Source: JABCPE02 sp963509715
GTDB taxonomy: Bacteria > Bacteroidota > Bacteroidia > Flavobacteriales > Weeksellaceae
Length of the DNA stretch: 23,370 nucleotides
Direction of reading: 5' to 3'
NCBI GenBank assembly: GCA_963509715.1
Contig: CAUPCB010000025.1
Coordinates: 1 to 23,370 of the forward strand
The notes beneath the pieces were generated by a model. It had not been told where the DNA came from. It ran no database searches and worked only from the letters and a program-made list of their open reading frames with translations. Position 1 is the stretch's first letter, and each line of letters opens with the position of its first letter. Below are positions 1 through 7,138 of this stretch, one piece after another. The translations under genes and the position numbers were made by a program.

Positions 1-125
1 TATTCTACTTCATCATCGAAACTACCTTTAGCATAGTATACTCCTTCTTCTGCATTGTAACCTCCTTTTGGTTCGTCATTTCCTCCTACAAGATCTTGTA
101 CTGTTTTGAAAAGATTTTTAAACAT
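1..125 (-). CDS. Unknown protein, N-terminal 41 residues only
   Basis: A reading frame opens at an ATG at 125-123 and runs off the left edge of the window without a stop. The visible start is MFKNLFKTVQDLVGG, followed by a Gly/Glu-rich stretch (NDEPKGGYNAEEGVYYAKG) and an acidic run. There is no signal peptide or membrane segment in this part. I do not recognise the family. It is supported as a gene by its unbroken frame and by a -7 promoter-like element (TACATTTG) about 48 bases upstream. That element sits 30 bases from a direct repeat that recurs ahead of ung at 11841-11862. The gene may therefore share a regulator with ung. Confidence 0.6.
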   Translation of the reverse strand, partial: MFKNLFKTVQDLVGGNDEPKGGYNAEEGVYYAKGSFDDEVE

Positions 126-172
126 AATTTTAATTTTTTTAAAGTTGATAATTATTTAATTTTTTGATGTGA

Positions 173-180
173 CAAATGTA
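173..180 (-). promoter_or_regulatory. -7 promoter element (TAnnTTTG) for the gene at 1-125
   Basis: Read on the minus strand this is TACATTTG, a full match to the Bacteroidetes -7 consensus TAnnTTTG. It lies about 48 bases ahead of the ATG at 125. No TTTG-like -33 element is seen at the usual distance, which would fit a promoter that depends on an activator. The 11-base-period direct repeat at 211-232 begins exactly 30 bases upstream of it. Confidence 0.45.
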
Positions 181-210
181 TAAACTTACCTCATCACTCC
201 CATAAAAACA

Positions 211-232
211 GCGTCTACAAAGCGTCTACAAG
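211..232 (-). repeat. Two-unit direct repeat, putative regulator binding site
   Basis: Two tandem copies of an 11-base unit, GCGTCTACAAA and GCGTCTACAAG as read on the plus strand. Period 11 puts the units about one helical turn apart on the same DNA face, as expected for tandem binding of a regulator. The block differs by one base from the block at 11841-11862. Both stand 30 bases upstream of a TAnnTTTG element that precedes a minus-strand gene. A third single unit lies inverted at 274-284. Confidence 0.6.
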
Positions 233-273
233 CTTTTAAATTTATTATAAAATATTGATTTTCAGTTAAATAT

Positions 274-284
274 TTTGTAGACAC
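274..284 (+). repeat. Inverted single copy of the 11-base unit
   Basis: The plus strand reads TTTGTAGACAC, the reverse complement of GTGTCTACAAA, which matches a unit of the block at 11841-11862 exactly and those at 211-232 with one C/T change. With 222-232 it could form an inverted pair around a loop of about 40 bases, or serve as a separate binding site. The intergenic region 126-358 holds no gene that I can support. Confidence 0.4.
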
Positions 285-358
285 CTAATTTCATAACCAA
301 GTTATCTTTATTTTATCTTTTAAATCCAAATAAAATTAAAAAATTATATTCCCAATTT

Positions 359-1300
359 TTAGCTGCATTTATTTTTCATTTCGGACAAATTTTTCTCAAA
401 TTCATCAGAAGGGATTCCTTTTGCACCAAAATTTTCTAACATTCCAACCGCTAACTGAAGATAATCACCATCCACCTGAGCTAATTTTGCTATAATTTTT
501 CGGTATAAATCTAGTTTTTCATCAAGATTAAACTCAGCATAAACCTGCATATCGCTCATTTCTCTATAAAAAACTTTTTTGTTCGCCTCGGCAAGTACTG
601 GTACCGTGTCAGCCAAAACCTTCCATATAGCAGCTCTCCATAAGAAATAAGCCAAAAATTTTTCTTCTGATGCCGCATTACTGCTGGAAATTTTTTCATA
701 AAATTCTTCCTCCTTTTTGGTCTTTTCTTCAGCAAAATCCTTCGCTACAAACTCATATTCCCGCATTTTATCACTTGGAATGAATGTATTCTGCGTCTGG
801 CAGTACGGGCAGGTTATATAAGTAGAAATAAAATACAACTCCTTGATTTCCAAATCAGCACCACACTGAGAGCAGTGGAAATTATTCTTCACCGCATTAT
901 ATTCCTCTACTATTTCACGGAGTTTTTCCTCTGCAGAAGGCTCTTTCACATGACTCTCAATGCTATCGGCAAGGTCTCTCATCTTGTCTTTCCATTTTTC
1001 AAAATCATCATGGATTTTTCTAAACCATTTTTCCTGAAGTTCTCCTTCTGGCGTTTGGGTCTCATAAAAAGATGGTTCATAAGGCTTTATCTGCTGCTTA
1101 AAAACATCCTCCGCTTTTTCTATAATTCCATTAAACTGCCCCTTTACTCCCATCAAAAAATTCCCAAAACTGCGTTTATATGGGTCTGTATCCTCATCAT
1201 ATATCTCCTGCATAGCATCGCGGGTTTCCTTTGCTAAGGACTCTGCTCTCTCAGTAAGTTTTTCTATAAAAACTCTAAATCTTTGCTCTAAATCATTCAT
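359..1300 (-). CDS. Unknown soluble protein with coiled-coil segments and a central zinc ribbon
   Basis: The protein has 313 residues and no signal peptide or membrane segment. The N-terminal third (about 1-140) is highly charged and helical, with coiled-coil character. Two CxxC pairs at Cys143/Cys146 and Cys164/Cys167, in HCSQCGADL and ITCPYCQTQN, form a typical four-Cys zinc ribbon. A charged helical C-terminal region follows. Zinc ribbons of this kind bind metal for structural purposes and often mediate nucleic-acid or protein contact, but nothing here fixes a substrate. It is separated from the purM-to-DUF302 run by a terminator at 1350-1369, so it is probably transcribed apart. I do not recognise the family. 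Confidence 0.75.
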   Translation of the reverse strand: MNDLEQRFRVFIEKLTERAESLAKETRDAMQEIYDEDTDPYKRSFGNFLMGVKGQFNGIIEKAEDVFKQQIKPYEPSFYETQTPEGELQEKWFRKIHDDFEKWKDKMRDLADSIESHVKEPSAEEKLREIVEEYNAVKNNFHCSQCGADLEIKELYFISTYITCPYCQTQNTFIPSDKMREYEFVAKDFAEEKTKKEEEFYEKISSSNAASEEKFLAYFLWRAAIWKVLADTVPVLAEANKKVFYREMSDMQVYAEFNLDEKLDLYRKIIAKLAQVDGDYLQLAVGMLENFGAKGIPSDEFEKNLSEMKNKCS

Positions 1301-1349
1301 ATATTTATATTTTTACTACAAATTTTTCCTTTTATCTATTATTCAAATA

Positions 1350-1369
1350 AACCGAGATTTCTCTCGGTT
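1350..1369 (-). terminator. Intrinsic terminator of the purM-to-DUF302 operon
   Basis: A perfect 8-base-pair stem, AACCGAGA against TCTCGGTT, closes a 4-base loop. T-rich sequence lies on both sides, so it could work in both directions. It sits about 25 bases beyond the stop of the DUF302 gene on the minus strand. Confidence 0.7.
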
Positions 1370-1393
1370 TTATTCTTATTGTATGTTATTTTT

Positions 1394-1843
1394 CTATTTC
1401 ATCACACTCTCAACTATTATTTTCCCCATTGCTATGTCTATTTTTTGGGTAATCTGCTCTACTTTTTCAAGTTTATAATCCGATACTAAAAGACTTACGA
1501 ATTTATACCTCACTTGGACAATTCCGCCTTCTTCATAGACCAAAACTTTCAACGGCAGCTCAATCGCTACTTTGGGATTTTCCTGCATCAGGCTTGTTCC
1601 TACCTTAGGATTTCCCACCACCAAAACCGTAGCTGGCAAAAGGGTTTCTTTTGCTTTCTTCGCAGCTTTTGCGTGGTCTATTTCCGCAAAAATTGCAATA
1701 TTATTGGCTTTAAAATTTTTCTTTAATCTCCCGACTGTTTGTTTAAAATCATATTGGCTTTTCGCTGTAAAAAACTGAGAATCTTCCGATTGCGCAGAAA
1801 AATTCATCGATATAAACAGCGAAATAAAAAATAATAATCTCAT
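1394..1843 (-). CDS. Exported DUF302 domain protein
   Basis: The product has 149 residues and begins with a signal peptide (about 1-18, MRLLFFISLFISMNFSAQ), so it is probably exported to the periplasm. The rest matches the DUF302 family (PF03625): FAEIDHAKAAKKA near 53-65, then TVLVVGNPKVGTSLMQ and the KVAIELPLKVLVYEE block around 91-105. The biochemical role of DUF302 is not settled. The gene is the last of the five-gene minus-strand run, 11 bases after purN and ahead of a clear terminator. It is therefore likely cotranscribed with purine genes, although an exported protein has no obvious part in purine synthesis. Confidence 0.85.
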   Translation of the reverse strand: MRLLFFISLFISMNFSAQSEDSQFFTAKSQYDFKQTVGRLKKNFKANNIAIFAEIDHAKAAKKAKETLLPATVLVVGNPKVGTSLMQENPKVAIELPLKVLVYEEGGIVQVRYKFVSLLVSDYKLEKVEQITQKIDIAMGKIIVESVMK

Positions 1844-1854
1844 AATTTTTAACT

Positions 1855-2424
1855 TTAATTCATTTGTTCCAAAACCTTTTTTATCGCCTTTGGGAAAATT
1901 TCATATTCTACCCTATGCACTTTCTCCGCGAGTTTTTCAGGTGTATCCCCCTCATTTACAGCAACTTTCCCTTGCAGAATGATTTCACCCTCATCTATCC
2001 CAGCCGTCACGAAATGCACCGTGGCACCGCTTTCCTTCTCTTTGGCATCTATCACAGCCGTATGGACATGTATCCCCCACATGCCCTTTCCCCCAAATTT
2101 GGGCAGAAGCGAAGGATGAATATTGATAATTTTGCCAGCATATTTTTTCGCAAAATCTTCGCTAATGATGGAAAGAAATCCCGCCAAAATTATCAAATTC
2201 GTGTCCTTTGGAAGAATTTTTTCTAAATTTTCACAGAAATCTTTTCCTCTCTTTATCAGATGATGAGGAATTTGGTGTTTCGCGGCACGAACCAAAGCAT
2301 AGCAATCTCTATCCGCAACCACCATGCTTACTTTTGCGTTAGGAATTTCTCCGTTTTGGATGCATTCCAGTATCCTTTCTAAATTGGTTCCTGAGCCAGA
2401 AGCCAAAACTACGATGTTTTTCAT
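1855..2424 (-). CDS. purN: Phosphoribosylglycinamide formyltransferase (GAR transformylase)
   Basis: The 189-residue length is normal for PurN, which transfers a formyl group from 10-formyltetrahydrofolate to GAR in the third step of IMP synthesis. The N-terminus VVLASGSGTNLERIL is the substrate phosphate-binding motif. The catalytic triad is visible: Asn101 and His103 in NIHPSLLPKF, and Asp144 in the HFVTAGIDEGEII block. It lies 13 bases after the metallophosphoesterase gene and 11 bases before the DUF302 gene, within the run that starts at purM. PurM acts two steps later in the same pathway, so co-expression makes sense. Confidence 0.95.
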   Translation of the reverse strand: MKNIVVLASGSGTNLERILECIQNGEIPNAKVSMVVADRDCYALVRAAKHQIPHHLIKRGKDFCENLEKILPKDTNLIILAGFLSIISEDFAKKYAGKIINIHPSLLPKFGGKGMWGIHVHTAVIDAKEKESGATVHFVTAGIDEGEIILQGKVAVNEGDTPEKLAEKVHRVEYEIFPKAIKKVLEQMN

Positions 2425-2437
2425 TTCTTTGATTTTG

Positions 2438-3733
2438 TTAGTCTTCCTTATCCTCCTCTACGCCGTGCTTTATCTTGGATTTTTTACCTTTGATATCTAC
2501 GGCATATTCTTTTCCGTTTCTGATGAGCAGCCCTTGGGTTTTCCCTTTGGAATGCAGTACATCGATGTCTATCACACGCCCATCCATCAGGTAAGTAACC
2601 TCTTTTCTAAGGGTATGCCCGATGACAAATTTCTTCGCATTGAGTTTTTTGAGAATTTCCTCCAAATCTTCTTTCTTTGTAGTTTCCTTCCCATAGCCTC
2701 TGTACCACATAGGACTTTTCCCATACATATAGATGACATTTGCGATGGCATCTTTCCCTTTTTGCCCTTTTCTATTATTAAAATAATATTCTCTAGCGTG
2801 TTCATTCAGCTCCTCCACGGAAAGATTTAGATCGCTTACCTCCTTAGAAATTCCTGCATGAACAAAAACATAATCACCGATTTTCTCTACAATGTTTTTT
2901 GTATTAAGCCACTTGCCGAGTTCCGTACCATACTGAGAAAGAAGGAAAGTAGGCTCCTCGTTCATGAGTTTTGCATTTTCAAAATATTTTTTTCGCACAT
3001 AGCGCAAATCTTTATTCATGTTCATCAAATCATGATTTCCAAGAACAAAATGCACCTTTCCACCTGCTTTTTCTGCCTGTTCTTCCAAGGAATAAATCAG
3101 CCAAAGCGTCTGCGTAACGAAAAGCCCTCTGTCAAAGAAATCTCCCACCGTTACAAGATGTCCTTTCCCAAAAGTCCATTTGTAATTCTTATCCATCACC
3201 TTATTATTGATTAGAAATTCTTTAAACTGCTCAAAATTCCCTTCAATATCCGAAATGGCTATCAGCTTTTTAGGCATTGGATAGACCGAAGGTTCTTCTT
3301 TCAGCTCCTTTTTCAGCCTGAAAGAAATGAAATCCTTATCCGTAATGTAGGATTTTAGCTCCTGATTTTCTTCATACCATTTATAAACTGGCGTAGGAAC
3401 GCCATTTTCTTCCTTAATGCTCTTCACAACCGACCTACCTAAACCCGAGTAAAAGATATACGGCCCGTCTATCCCAGCTTTGGAAGTATCTTTTTCTAAT
3501 CTTTTTTCTGATATGATGAGCTTGGGCTGTAAATCCTCTTCCTCCTTATCATAATCATATCCAATAGCCACAACAGGCCCAGTTACTGTTGCTGCTACTT
3601 CAGCTATTTTGGAAGAATCTTTTGCCTGCTTTTTTCCTGATGAAACAGGCTTTTTCTGAGCATTCAGAATATTACCCAAAAATAAAAATGCTAAAACAAG
3701 AACAGTTATTTTTTTCATTTTAAAATTTTTCAT
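2438..3733 (-). CDS. Exported calcineurin-like metallophosphoesterase
   Basis: The product has 431 residues with an N-terminal signal peptide (about 1-25, ending NAQ). A second in-frame ATG at codon 6 (MKKITVLVLAF) would give a more usual signal peptide. The catalytic domain spans about 155-400: SDIEGN (161-166), GDFFDRG (197-203), GNHD (232-235), His292 in VHAGIS and His373 in IGHT. This is the order of the PPP/Shelphs-like branch of two-metal phosphoesterases. The first motif is unusual: the normal D-x-H has become Asp162-x-Glu164, so one metal ligand is replaced. About 130 residues between the signal peptide and the domain are unassigned. It lies between the HD gene and purN with 11 and 13 base gaps. 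The substrate is unknown. Confidence 0.85.
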   Translation of the reverse strand: MKNFKMKKITVLVLAFLFLGNILNAQKKPVSSGKKQAKDSSKIAEVAATVTGPVVAIGYDYDKEEEDLQPKLIISEKRLEKDTSKAGIDGPYIFYSGLGRSVVKSIKEENGVPTPVYKWYEENQELKSYITDKDFISFRLKKELKEEPSVYPMPKKLIAISDIEGNFEQFKEFLINNKVMDKNYKWTFGKGHLVTVGDFFDRGLFVTQTLWLIYSLEEQAEKAGGKVHFVLGNHDLMNMNKDLRYVRKKYFENAKLMNEEPTFLLSQYGTELGKWLNTKNIVEKIGDYVFVHAGISKEVSDLNLSVEELNEHAREYYFNNRKGQKGKDAIANVIYMYGKSPMWYRGYGKETTKKEDLEEILKKLNAKKFVIGHTLRKEVTYLMDGRVIDIDVLHSKGKTQGLLIRNGKEYAVDIKGKKSKIKHGVEEDKED

Positions 3734-3744
3734 TAGTATCTGTA

Positions 3745-4338
3745 TTAATTTTTTCTCAGTTTTTCTTCATCCAAGGCTTTATTTATAAGGATTTCAAACA
3801 CTTCTCCCAGCTCATCCGATGCGCGTTTTACGGCGTGTTCTATGATTTTTCTGGCTTGGTTTTCTGTAATTCCTGCCTCTGTCCAGCTCCTGCCAGAGGA
3901 ATGCACATTGAGCAGAAAAGGCATTATTCGGTCTATGGCACAGGCAAAAACAGCATCAGGTGTTTCCTCCGCTTCAAATTCTTTCCACAAACCAAGAAAC
4001 TCACTACTCATCGGCTCTTCAAGGATACTGAAAATCCTCTCCGCAGAGGCAAGTTCCCTCTCGTATTTGCCGACCATCGCTTTTTCATCAAAGATAAAAG
4101 TATCGCCGGCATCTATCTCTACCACATCATGAATGGACAGCATTTTAATCACTCGCAGAAGGTCTATTTTCTCTTTATTTTTAGCATAAGGGAAAAGTAT
4201 CTGAGCCAAAACAATAATCTGCCAACTGTGCTCCGCCGAGTTTTCCCTCCTTTGGTCATCGTGGTTAAAATTCCTGCGCTGCACATTTTTCAGAGCATCA
4301 AGGGTTAAGATGAATTTGATTTCCTTTTCTAAAACCAT
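3745..4338 (-). CDS. HD-domain hydrolase, YfbR/HDDC2-like 5'-deoxynucleotidase candidate
   Basis: The product has 197 residues and no export signal. The HD metal-binding signature is complete: His37 in AEHSWQ, the His70-Asp71 pair in LSIHDVVEIDAGD, and Asp136 in CAIDRIMPFLLN. Spacing and the EHSW...HDVVEI wording fit the YfbR/HDDC2 group, which removes phosphate from deoxynucleoside 5'-monophosphates. It sits 11 bases after purM and 11 before the phosphoesterase gene, so it is probably cotranscribed with purine synthesis genes. That agrees with a role in nucleotide pool control. The exact substrate is an inference from the family. Confidence 0.85.
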   Translation of the reverse strand: MVLEKEIKFILTLDALKNVQRRNFNHDDQRRENSAEHSWQIIVLAQILFPYAKNKEKIDLLRVIKMLSIHDVVEIDAGDTFIFDEKAMVGKYERELASAERIFSILEEPMSSEFLGLWKEFEAEETPDAVFACAIDRIMPFLLNVHSSGRSWTEAGITENQARKIIEHAVKRASDELGEVFEILINKALDEEKLRKN

Positions 4339-4349
4339 GAAAATGAATT

Positions 4350-5339
4350 TTATATTAAATTGATTTTCTCTTCATTTTCGGTGATTTCTCCGATTTCGTA
4401 GGCATCTTTCAGCGTAGAAAGCACTTTTTCTGCATCTTTTTCATCTACGACAACCACCATTCCCACGCCCATATTGAAAGTTCCGAACATCTCCATTCGG
4501 TCTACATTTCCTCGTTTTTCAAGCTCAAGCATAATGCTCGGAATACGGATTTTTTCTGTCTGAATCTCTGCACAAAGTCCATTCGGAATGATTCTTGGAA
4601 CATTCTCTATCAGTCCGCCGCCCGTGATATGCGCTATTCCGCTCAGACTCACCACTTTCAAAAGCTTATGAATAGGCTGATAATAAAGTCTTGTCGGTTC
4701 GAGGAGCGTTTCATAAAGCGGTTTTCCTTCAAATTCTTCCTCAAAATCAGGGAACACTTTTCTCACCAAAGAAAATCCATTGGAATGAAAACCAGAACTC
4801 GGAATAGTGATGATTTTATCTCCTTTTTTGATTTTTGAACCATCAATAATTTCATCTCTTTCCACGATTCCTACACAAAAACCAGCCACATCATAGTCAC
4901 CCACCTGATACATCCCTGGCATTTCCGCTGTTTCACCACCGATAAGGGCGCACTCATTGTCTTTACAAGCCTTTACCATTCCTAAAACGATTTCTGATGC
5001 CACATTAGAATCCAATTTTCCACAAGCCAGATAATCCAAGAAAAATAGAGGTTTTGCGCCATGGCAGAGGATATCATTGGCACACATCGCAAAGCAGTCA
5101 ATCCCGATAGAATCATACTTTTTGGTATCCAGCGCGATTTTCAGTTTCGTTCCCACGCCATCCGTTCCACTCACTAAAACTGGATTTTTATACTCTCCAA
5201 TGGCATAAAACGCCCCAAAACTTCCAAGATTGTTCAGTACATTTTTATTGTGAGTTTCGGCTACGGCGGACTTTATCTTGTCTACGGTTTTATAGCCTTC
5301 TTCTTTGTCTACTCCTGCAGATTTGTAAGTGTTATTCAT
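4350..5339 (-). CDS. purM: Phosphoribosylformylglycinamidine cyclo-ligase (AIR synthetase)
   Basis: The 329-residue product closes the imidazole ring, turning FGAM and ATP into AIR in the fifth step of IMP synthesis. Visible family motifs are GTDGVGTK (58-65), DCFAMCANDILCHGAKPLFFLDY in the first domain (81-103), GGETAEMPG (134-142) and the HITGGG segment in the C-terminal half. The start ATG at 5339 gives a normal N-terminus. It heads the five-gene minus-strand run. The 194 bases upstream hold an intrinsic-terminator hairpin only about 35 bases from the start codon, plus a promoter-like site further upstream. Transcription into purM may thus be attenuated, or restart from a promoter inside the gap. 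Confidence 0.96.
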   Translation of the reverse strand: MNNTYKSAGVDKEEGYKTVDKIKSAVAETHNKNVLNNLGSFGAFYAIGEYKNPVLVSGTDGVGTKLKIALDTKKYDSIGIDCFAMCANDILCHGAKPLFFLDYLACGKLDSNVASEIVLGMVKACKDNECALIGGETAEMPGMYQVGDYDVAGFCVGIVERDEIIDGSKIKKGDKIITIPSSGFHSNGFSLVRKVFPDFEEEFEGKPLYETLLEPTRLYYQPIHKLLKVVSLSGIAHITGGGLIENVPRIIPNGLCAEIQTEKIRIPSIMLELEKRGNVDRMEMFGTFNMGVGMVVVVDEKDAEKVLSTLKDAYEIGEITENEEKINLI

Positions 5340-5373
5340 AGTTTATTTTTTATTTAAAGTTAAATTTCAGATA

Positions 5374-5407
5374 CAAAAAAGCCGACAAACCCCAAGGCTG
5401 GCCGGCT
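5374..5407 (-). terminator. Strong intrinsic terminator between tsaC and purM, possible attenuator
   Basis: Read on the minus strand, AGCCGGCCAGCC pairs with GGTTTGTCGGCT over 12 positions: nine Watson-Crick pairs, two G-T wobbles and one mismatch, around a TTGG loop. A run of six T follows. It lies 127 bases beyond the tsaC stop and 35 bases before the purM start. It may simply end the gldB-tsaC transcript. If the TATTTTTG site at 5504-5511 is a promoter, it would instead sit inside the purM leader. Confidence 0.75.
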
Positions 5408-5503
5408 GATATATTTTCAGCACAAAACTCTATTCCATTATTTTGGTTAAGAAAAAGAGCCGAAGTAATGCTGTTTAAGTTCAAAATAATATTTTTATTT
5501 CTA

Positions 5504-5511
5504 CAAAAATA
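5504..5511 (-). promoter_or_regulatory. Candidate -7 element upstream of purM
   Basis: TATTTTTG on the minus strand matches TAnnTTTG. A start site just downstream would give purM a leader of about 155 bases containing the 5374-5407 terminator hairpin. I see no convincing -33 element, and such a match can arise by chance in this AT-rich gap. Confidence 0.3.
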
Positions 5512-5533
5512 GGATTTTTTTATTTAAAATCTA

Positions 5534-6082
5534 TCACTCTCTGATGACTTTTATTCTTCCATCTTCCCAAATCCTAATCACTGATGAACCTTCCCACTCT
5601 GCCCTTTGGTCTTGGCGTTCTTCTGCTATGGCATCTACTTGGTTTTTAAGCTCTTGCGAAATTTCAGAAAAATTCATCGGACTTTTTTCTCCACTGAAAT
5701 TAGCCGAAGTAGAAACGATGGGACTATTGAGCTTGGAAATCAGTTTTTTACAAAAATCATCCTTTGTCAAGCGAATTCCTACACTTCCATCTTCCGCCAA
5801 AAGCTCTTTGGGAAGCCCTTTTGGGTTGTCATAAACGATGGTAACAGGCTTTTCACTCAAATCTATGATTTCCCATGCCATGGCTGGAACATCCACTATT
5901 TTCTGCAGTCTTTGTTCGTTTTCCACCAGAATAATCGCCGATTTTCCTTGTTCTCTTTTCTTCAGGGAAAACAGTTTTTGTATGGCTTCAGGATTGGCAG
6001 CATCACACCCCAGCCCCCAGATGGTATCCGTAGGATAGAGAATAACTCCACCCTGTTTTAGGACTTCCAGCAGTTTTTCCAT
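5534..6082 (-). CDS. tsaC: L-threonylcarbamoyladenylate synthase, TsaC/Sua5/YciO family
   Basis: The 182-residue product is of the short, single-domain TsaC type. It makes threonylcarbamoyl-AMP from threonine, bicarbonate and ATP, the first step of t6A37 tRNA modification. Motifs seen are YPTDTIWGLGCD (16-27), the KKREQGKS stretch (41-48) that lines the active site, and STSAN (124-128). The C-terminal Sua5 domain is absent, as is normal for TsaC. Its ATG overlaps the gldB stop by one base (TAATG), so the two are translationally coupled. A YciO-type paralogue cannot be excluded by eye. Confidence 0.9.
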   Translation of the reverse strand: MEKLLEVLKQGGVILYPTDTIWGLGCDAANPEAIQKLFSLKKREQGKSAIILVENEQRLQKIVDVPAMAWEIIDLSEKPVTIVYDNPKGLPKELLAEDGSVGIRLTKDDFCKKLISKLNSPIVSTSANFSGEKSPMNFSEISQELKNQVDAIAEERQDQRAEWEGSSVIRIWEDGRIKVIRE

Positions 6083-7068
6083 TATTCTGGTTTGTAATTA
6101 CTTTGGTTAAAGATTTCCGTAGCGTTCATCTTTAAGAAATCTGACAATTTCGTTTCTGGTTTTTGGGCATAAAAAGCCTTACAGATTCTCCAGCCGATGA
6201 AACTACCCACACGAGGCGAAGATTTTTGGTCTATTTCTGTATAGAATTTAGAAAACGGCGCCACTGAAAGGAAACGCTCATATAGTTTTGGGTCATCACT
6301 AAACACCATATTATTTTCCACAAAATAGTTCCAGATATTAGCTTCATTAGCCTCTGCCCATTCCTCCTGAGTCTGGGAATAGTTCATTTTCAGATAATCT
6401 GGAGTATTCGGAAGAAAGGCATCTTGAAGGGTTTTGATTTTTCCTTCTAAAATGATTTGGTCTATAAATTTATTTTCTTGAGGGTTGGAAATCAAGAAAG
6501 TTTCGGCTACAATTTCTGTAATTCTCGGCACCAAATTCTCTGGATTCATGATTTTTTTATGATACTCATCTAGTCCTTGGTAGTTTTTGCTCTTTTCTCC
6601 CATGAATGCAGAAATATCCACGAAAAGCATCCCTTCATCCGTTCTGAAAAAGATAGGATCTATCACACTTTCTCTATCCAAAAACGAGGAATAAAGATAA
6701 ACTTTAGGCGTTTTGAACGCTGGGAAATAATGTTTCACTCGTGAAAACATTTCTGACAATTCATTTTTCAGTTTTGTTTTATCTATTCCCTTTACAGCCT
6801 CCTGATACACACGGATTTCTGCTGTATCTTTTCTTCTGGCTTCATATTCTGCATCAGGAATAGAACCCTGAAACATCGGATATTTTTCTTTAAATTCCTT
6901 TAAAGAAACTTTTGGGTCAAAAAACTCACCAGAAATGTCAAAAATTTCTACTTTTTCTATGTTTTTCACTTCTATTTTCCATAGTTCTTCTTGGTTTTTG
7001 TTACAAGAAAAAACGACCAAACACAATGACAAAAATAATACCCAATGAATATTTCTTGATTTTTTCAT
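6082..7068 (-). CDS. gldB: Gliding-motility lipoprotein GldB
   Basis: The 328-residue product begins with a lipoprotein signal peptide ending in a lipobox (LVVFSC, Cys22), so it should be anchored in the envelope. The body lacks membrane segments and matches GldB in length and texture: the KVEIFDISGEFF opening after the lipobox, and an acidic-aromatic C-terminal half ending in the SFIGWRICKAFYAQKPETKLSDFL block. GldB is needed for gliding in Flavobacterium. In non-gliding relatives it is kept alongside the type IX secretion genes. It is divergent from nadE, a neighbour it often has in Flavobacteria. A gldC gene, also commonly close by, is not in this window. The assignment rests on recalled family features and synteny. 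Confidence 0.82.
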   Translation of the reverse strand: MKKSRNIHWVLFLSLCLVVFSCNKNQEELWKIEVKNIEKVEIFDISGEFFDPKVSLKEFKEKYPMFQGSIPDAEYEARRKDTAEIRVYQEAVKGIDKTKLKNELSEMFSRVKHYFPAFKTPKVYLYSSFLDRESVIDPIFFRTDEGMLFVDISAFMGEKSKNYQGLDEYHKKIMNPENLVPRITEIVAETFLISNPQENKFIDQIILEGKIKTLQDAFLPNTPDYLKMNYSQTQEEWAEANEANIWNYFVENNMVFSDDPKLYERFLSVAPFSKFYTEIDQKSSPRVGSFIGWRICKAFYAQKPETKLSDFLKMNATEIFNQSNYKPE

Positions 7069-7111
7069 TTTATTTAAAATTTATTTATCTTTAACTCCAA
7101 TTTTTAATTCG

Positions 7112-7119
7112 CAAAAATA
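7112..7119 (-). promoter_or_regulatory. Candidate -7 element for gldB-tsaC
   Basis: TATTTTTG on the minus strand matches TAnnTTTG, 43 bases ahead of the gldB ATG. It lies in the 70-base divergent gap between gldB and nadE. No clear -33 element was found. Confidence 0.35.
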
Positions 7120-7138
7120 GAAAATTTTTAGATATAAA

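Noticed and set aside
875..1237. 120-codon plus-strand frame opposite the zinc-ribbon gene
   Set aside because: Phe/Leu/Ile-rich translation typical of an antisense shadow of Lys/Glu-rich coding sequence; no start signals.
3835..4308. 157-codon open frame opposite the HD-domain gene
   Set aside because: It lies wholly within a well-supported gene on the other strand and has no domain character.
5341..5490. Leader peptide reading through the purM terminator (ISAGQPWGLSAFLYL)
   Set aside because: On the minus strand a frame runs through the hairpin to a TAA, but it lacks an ATG and a ribosome binding site; the peptide is most likely incidental to the hairpin sequence.
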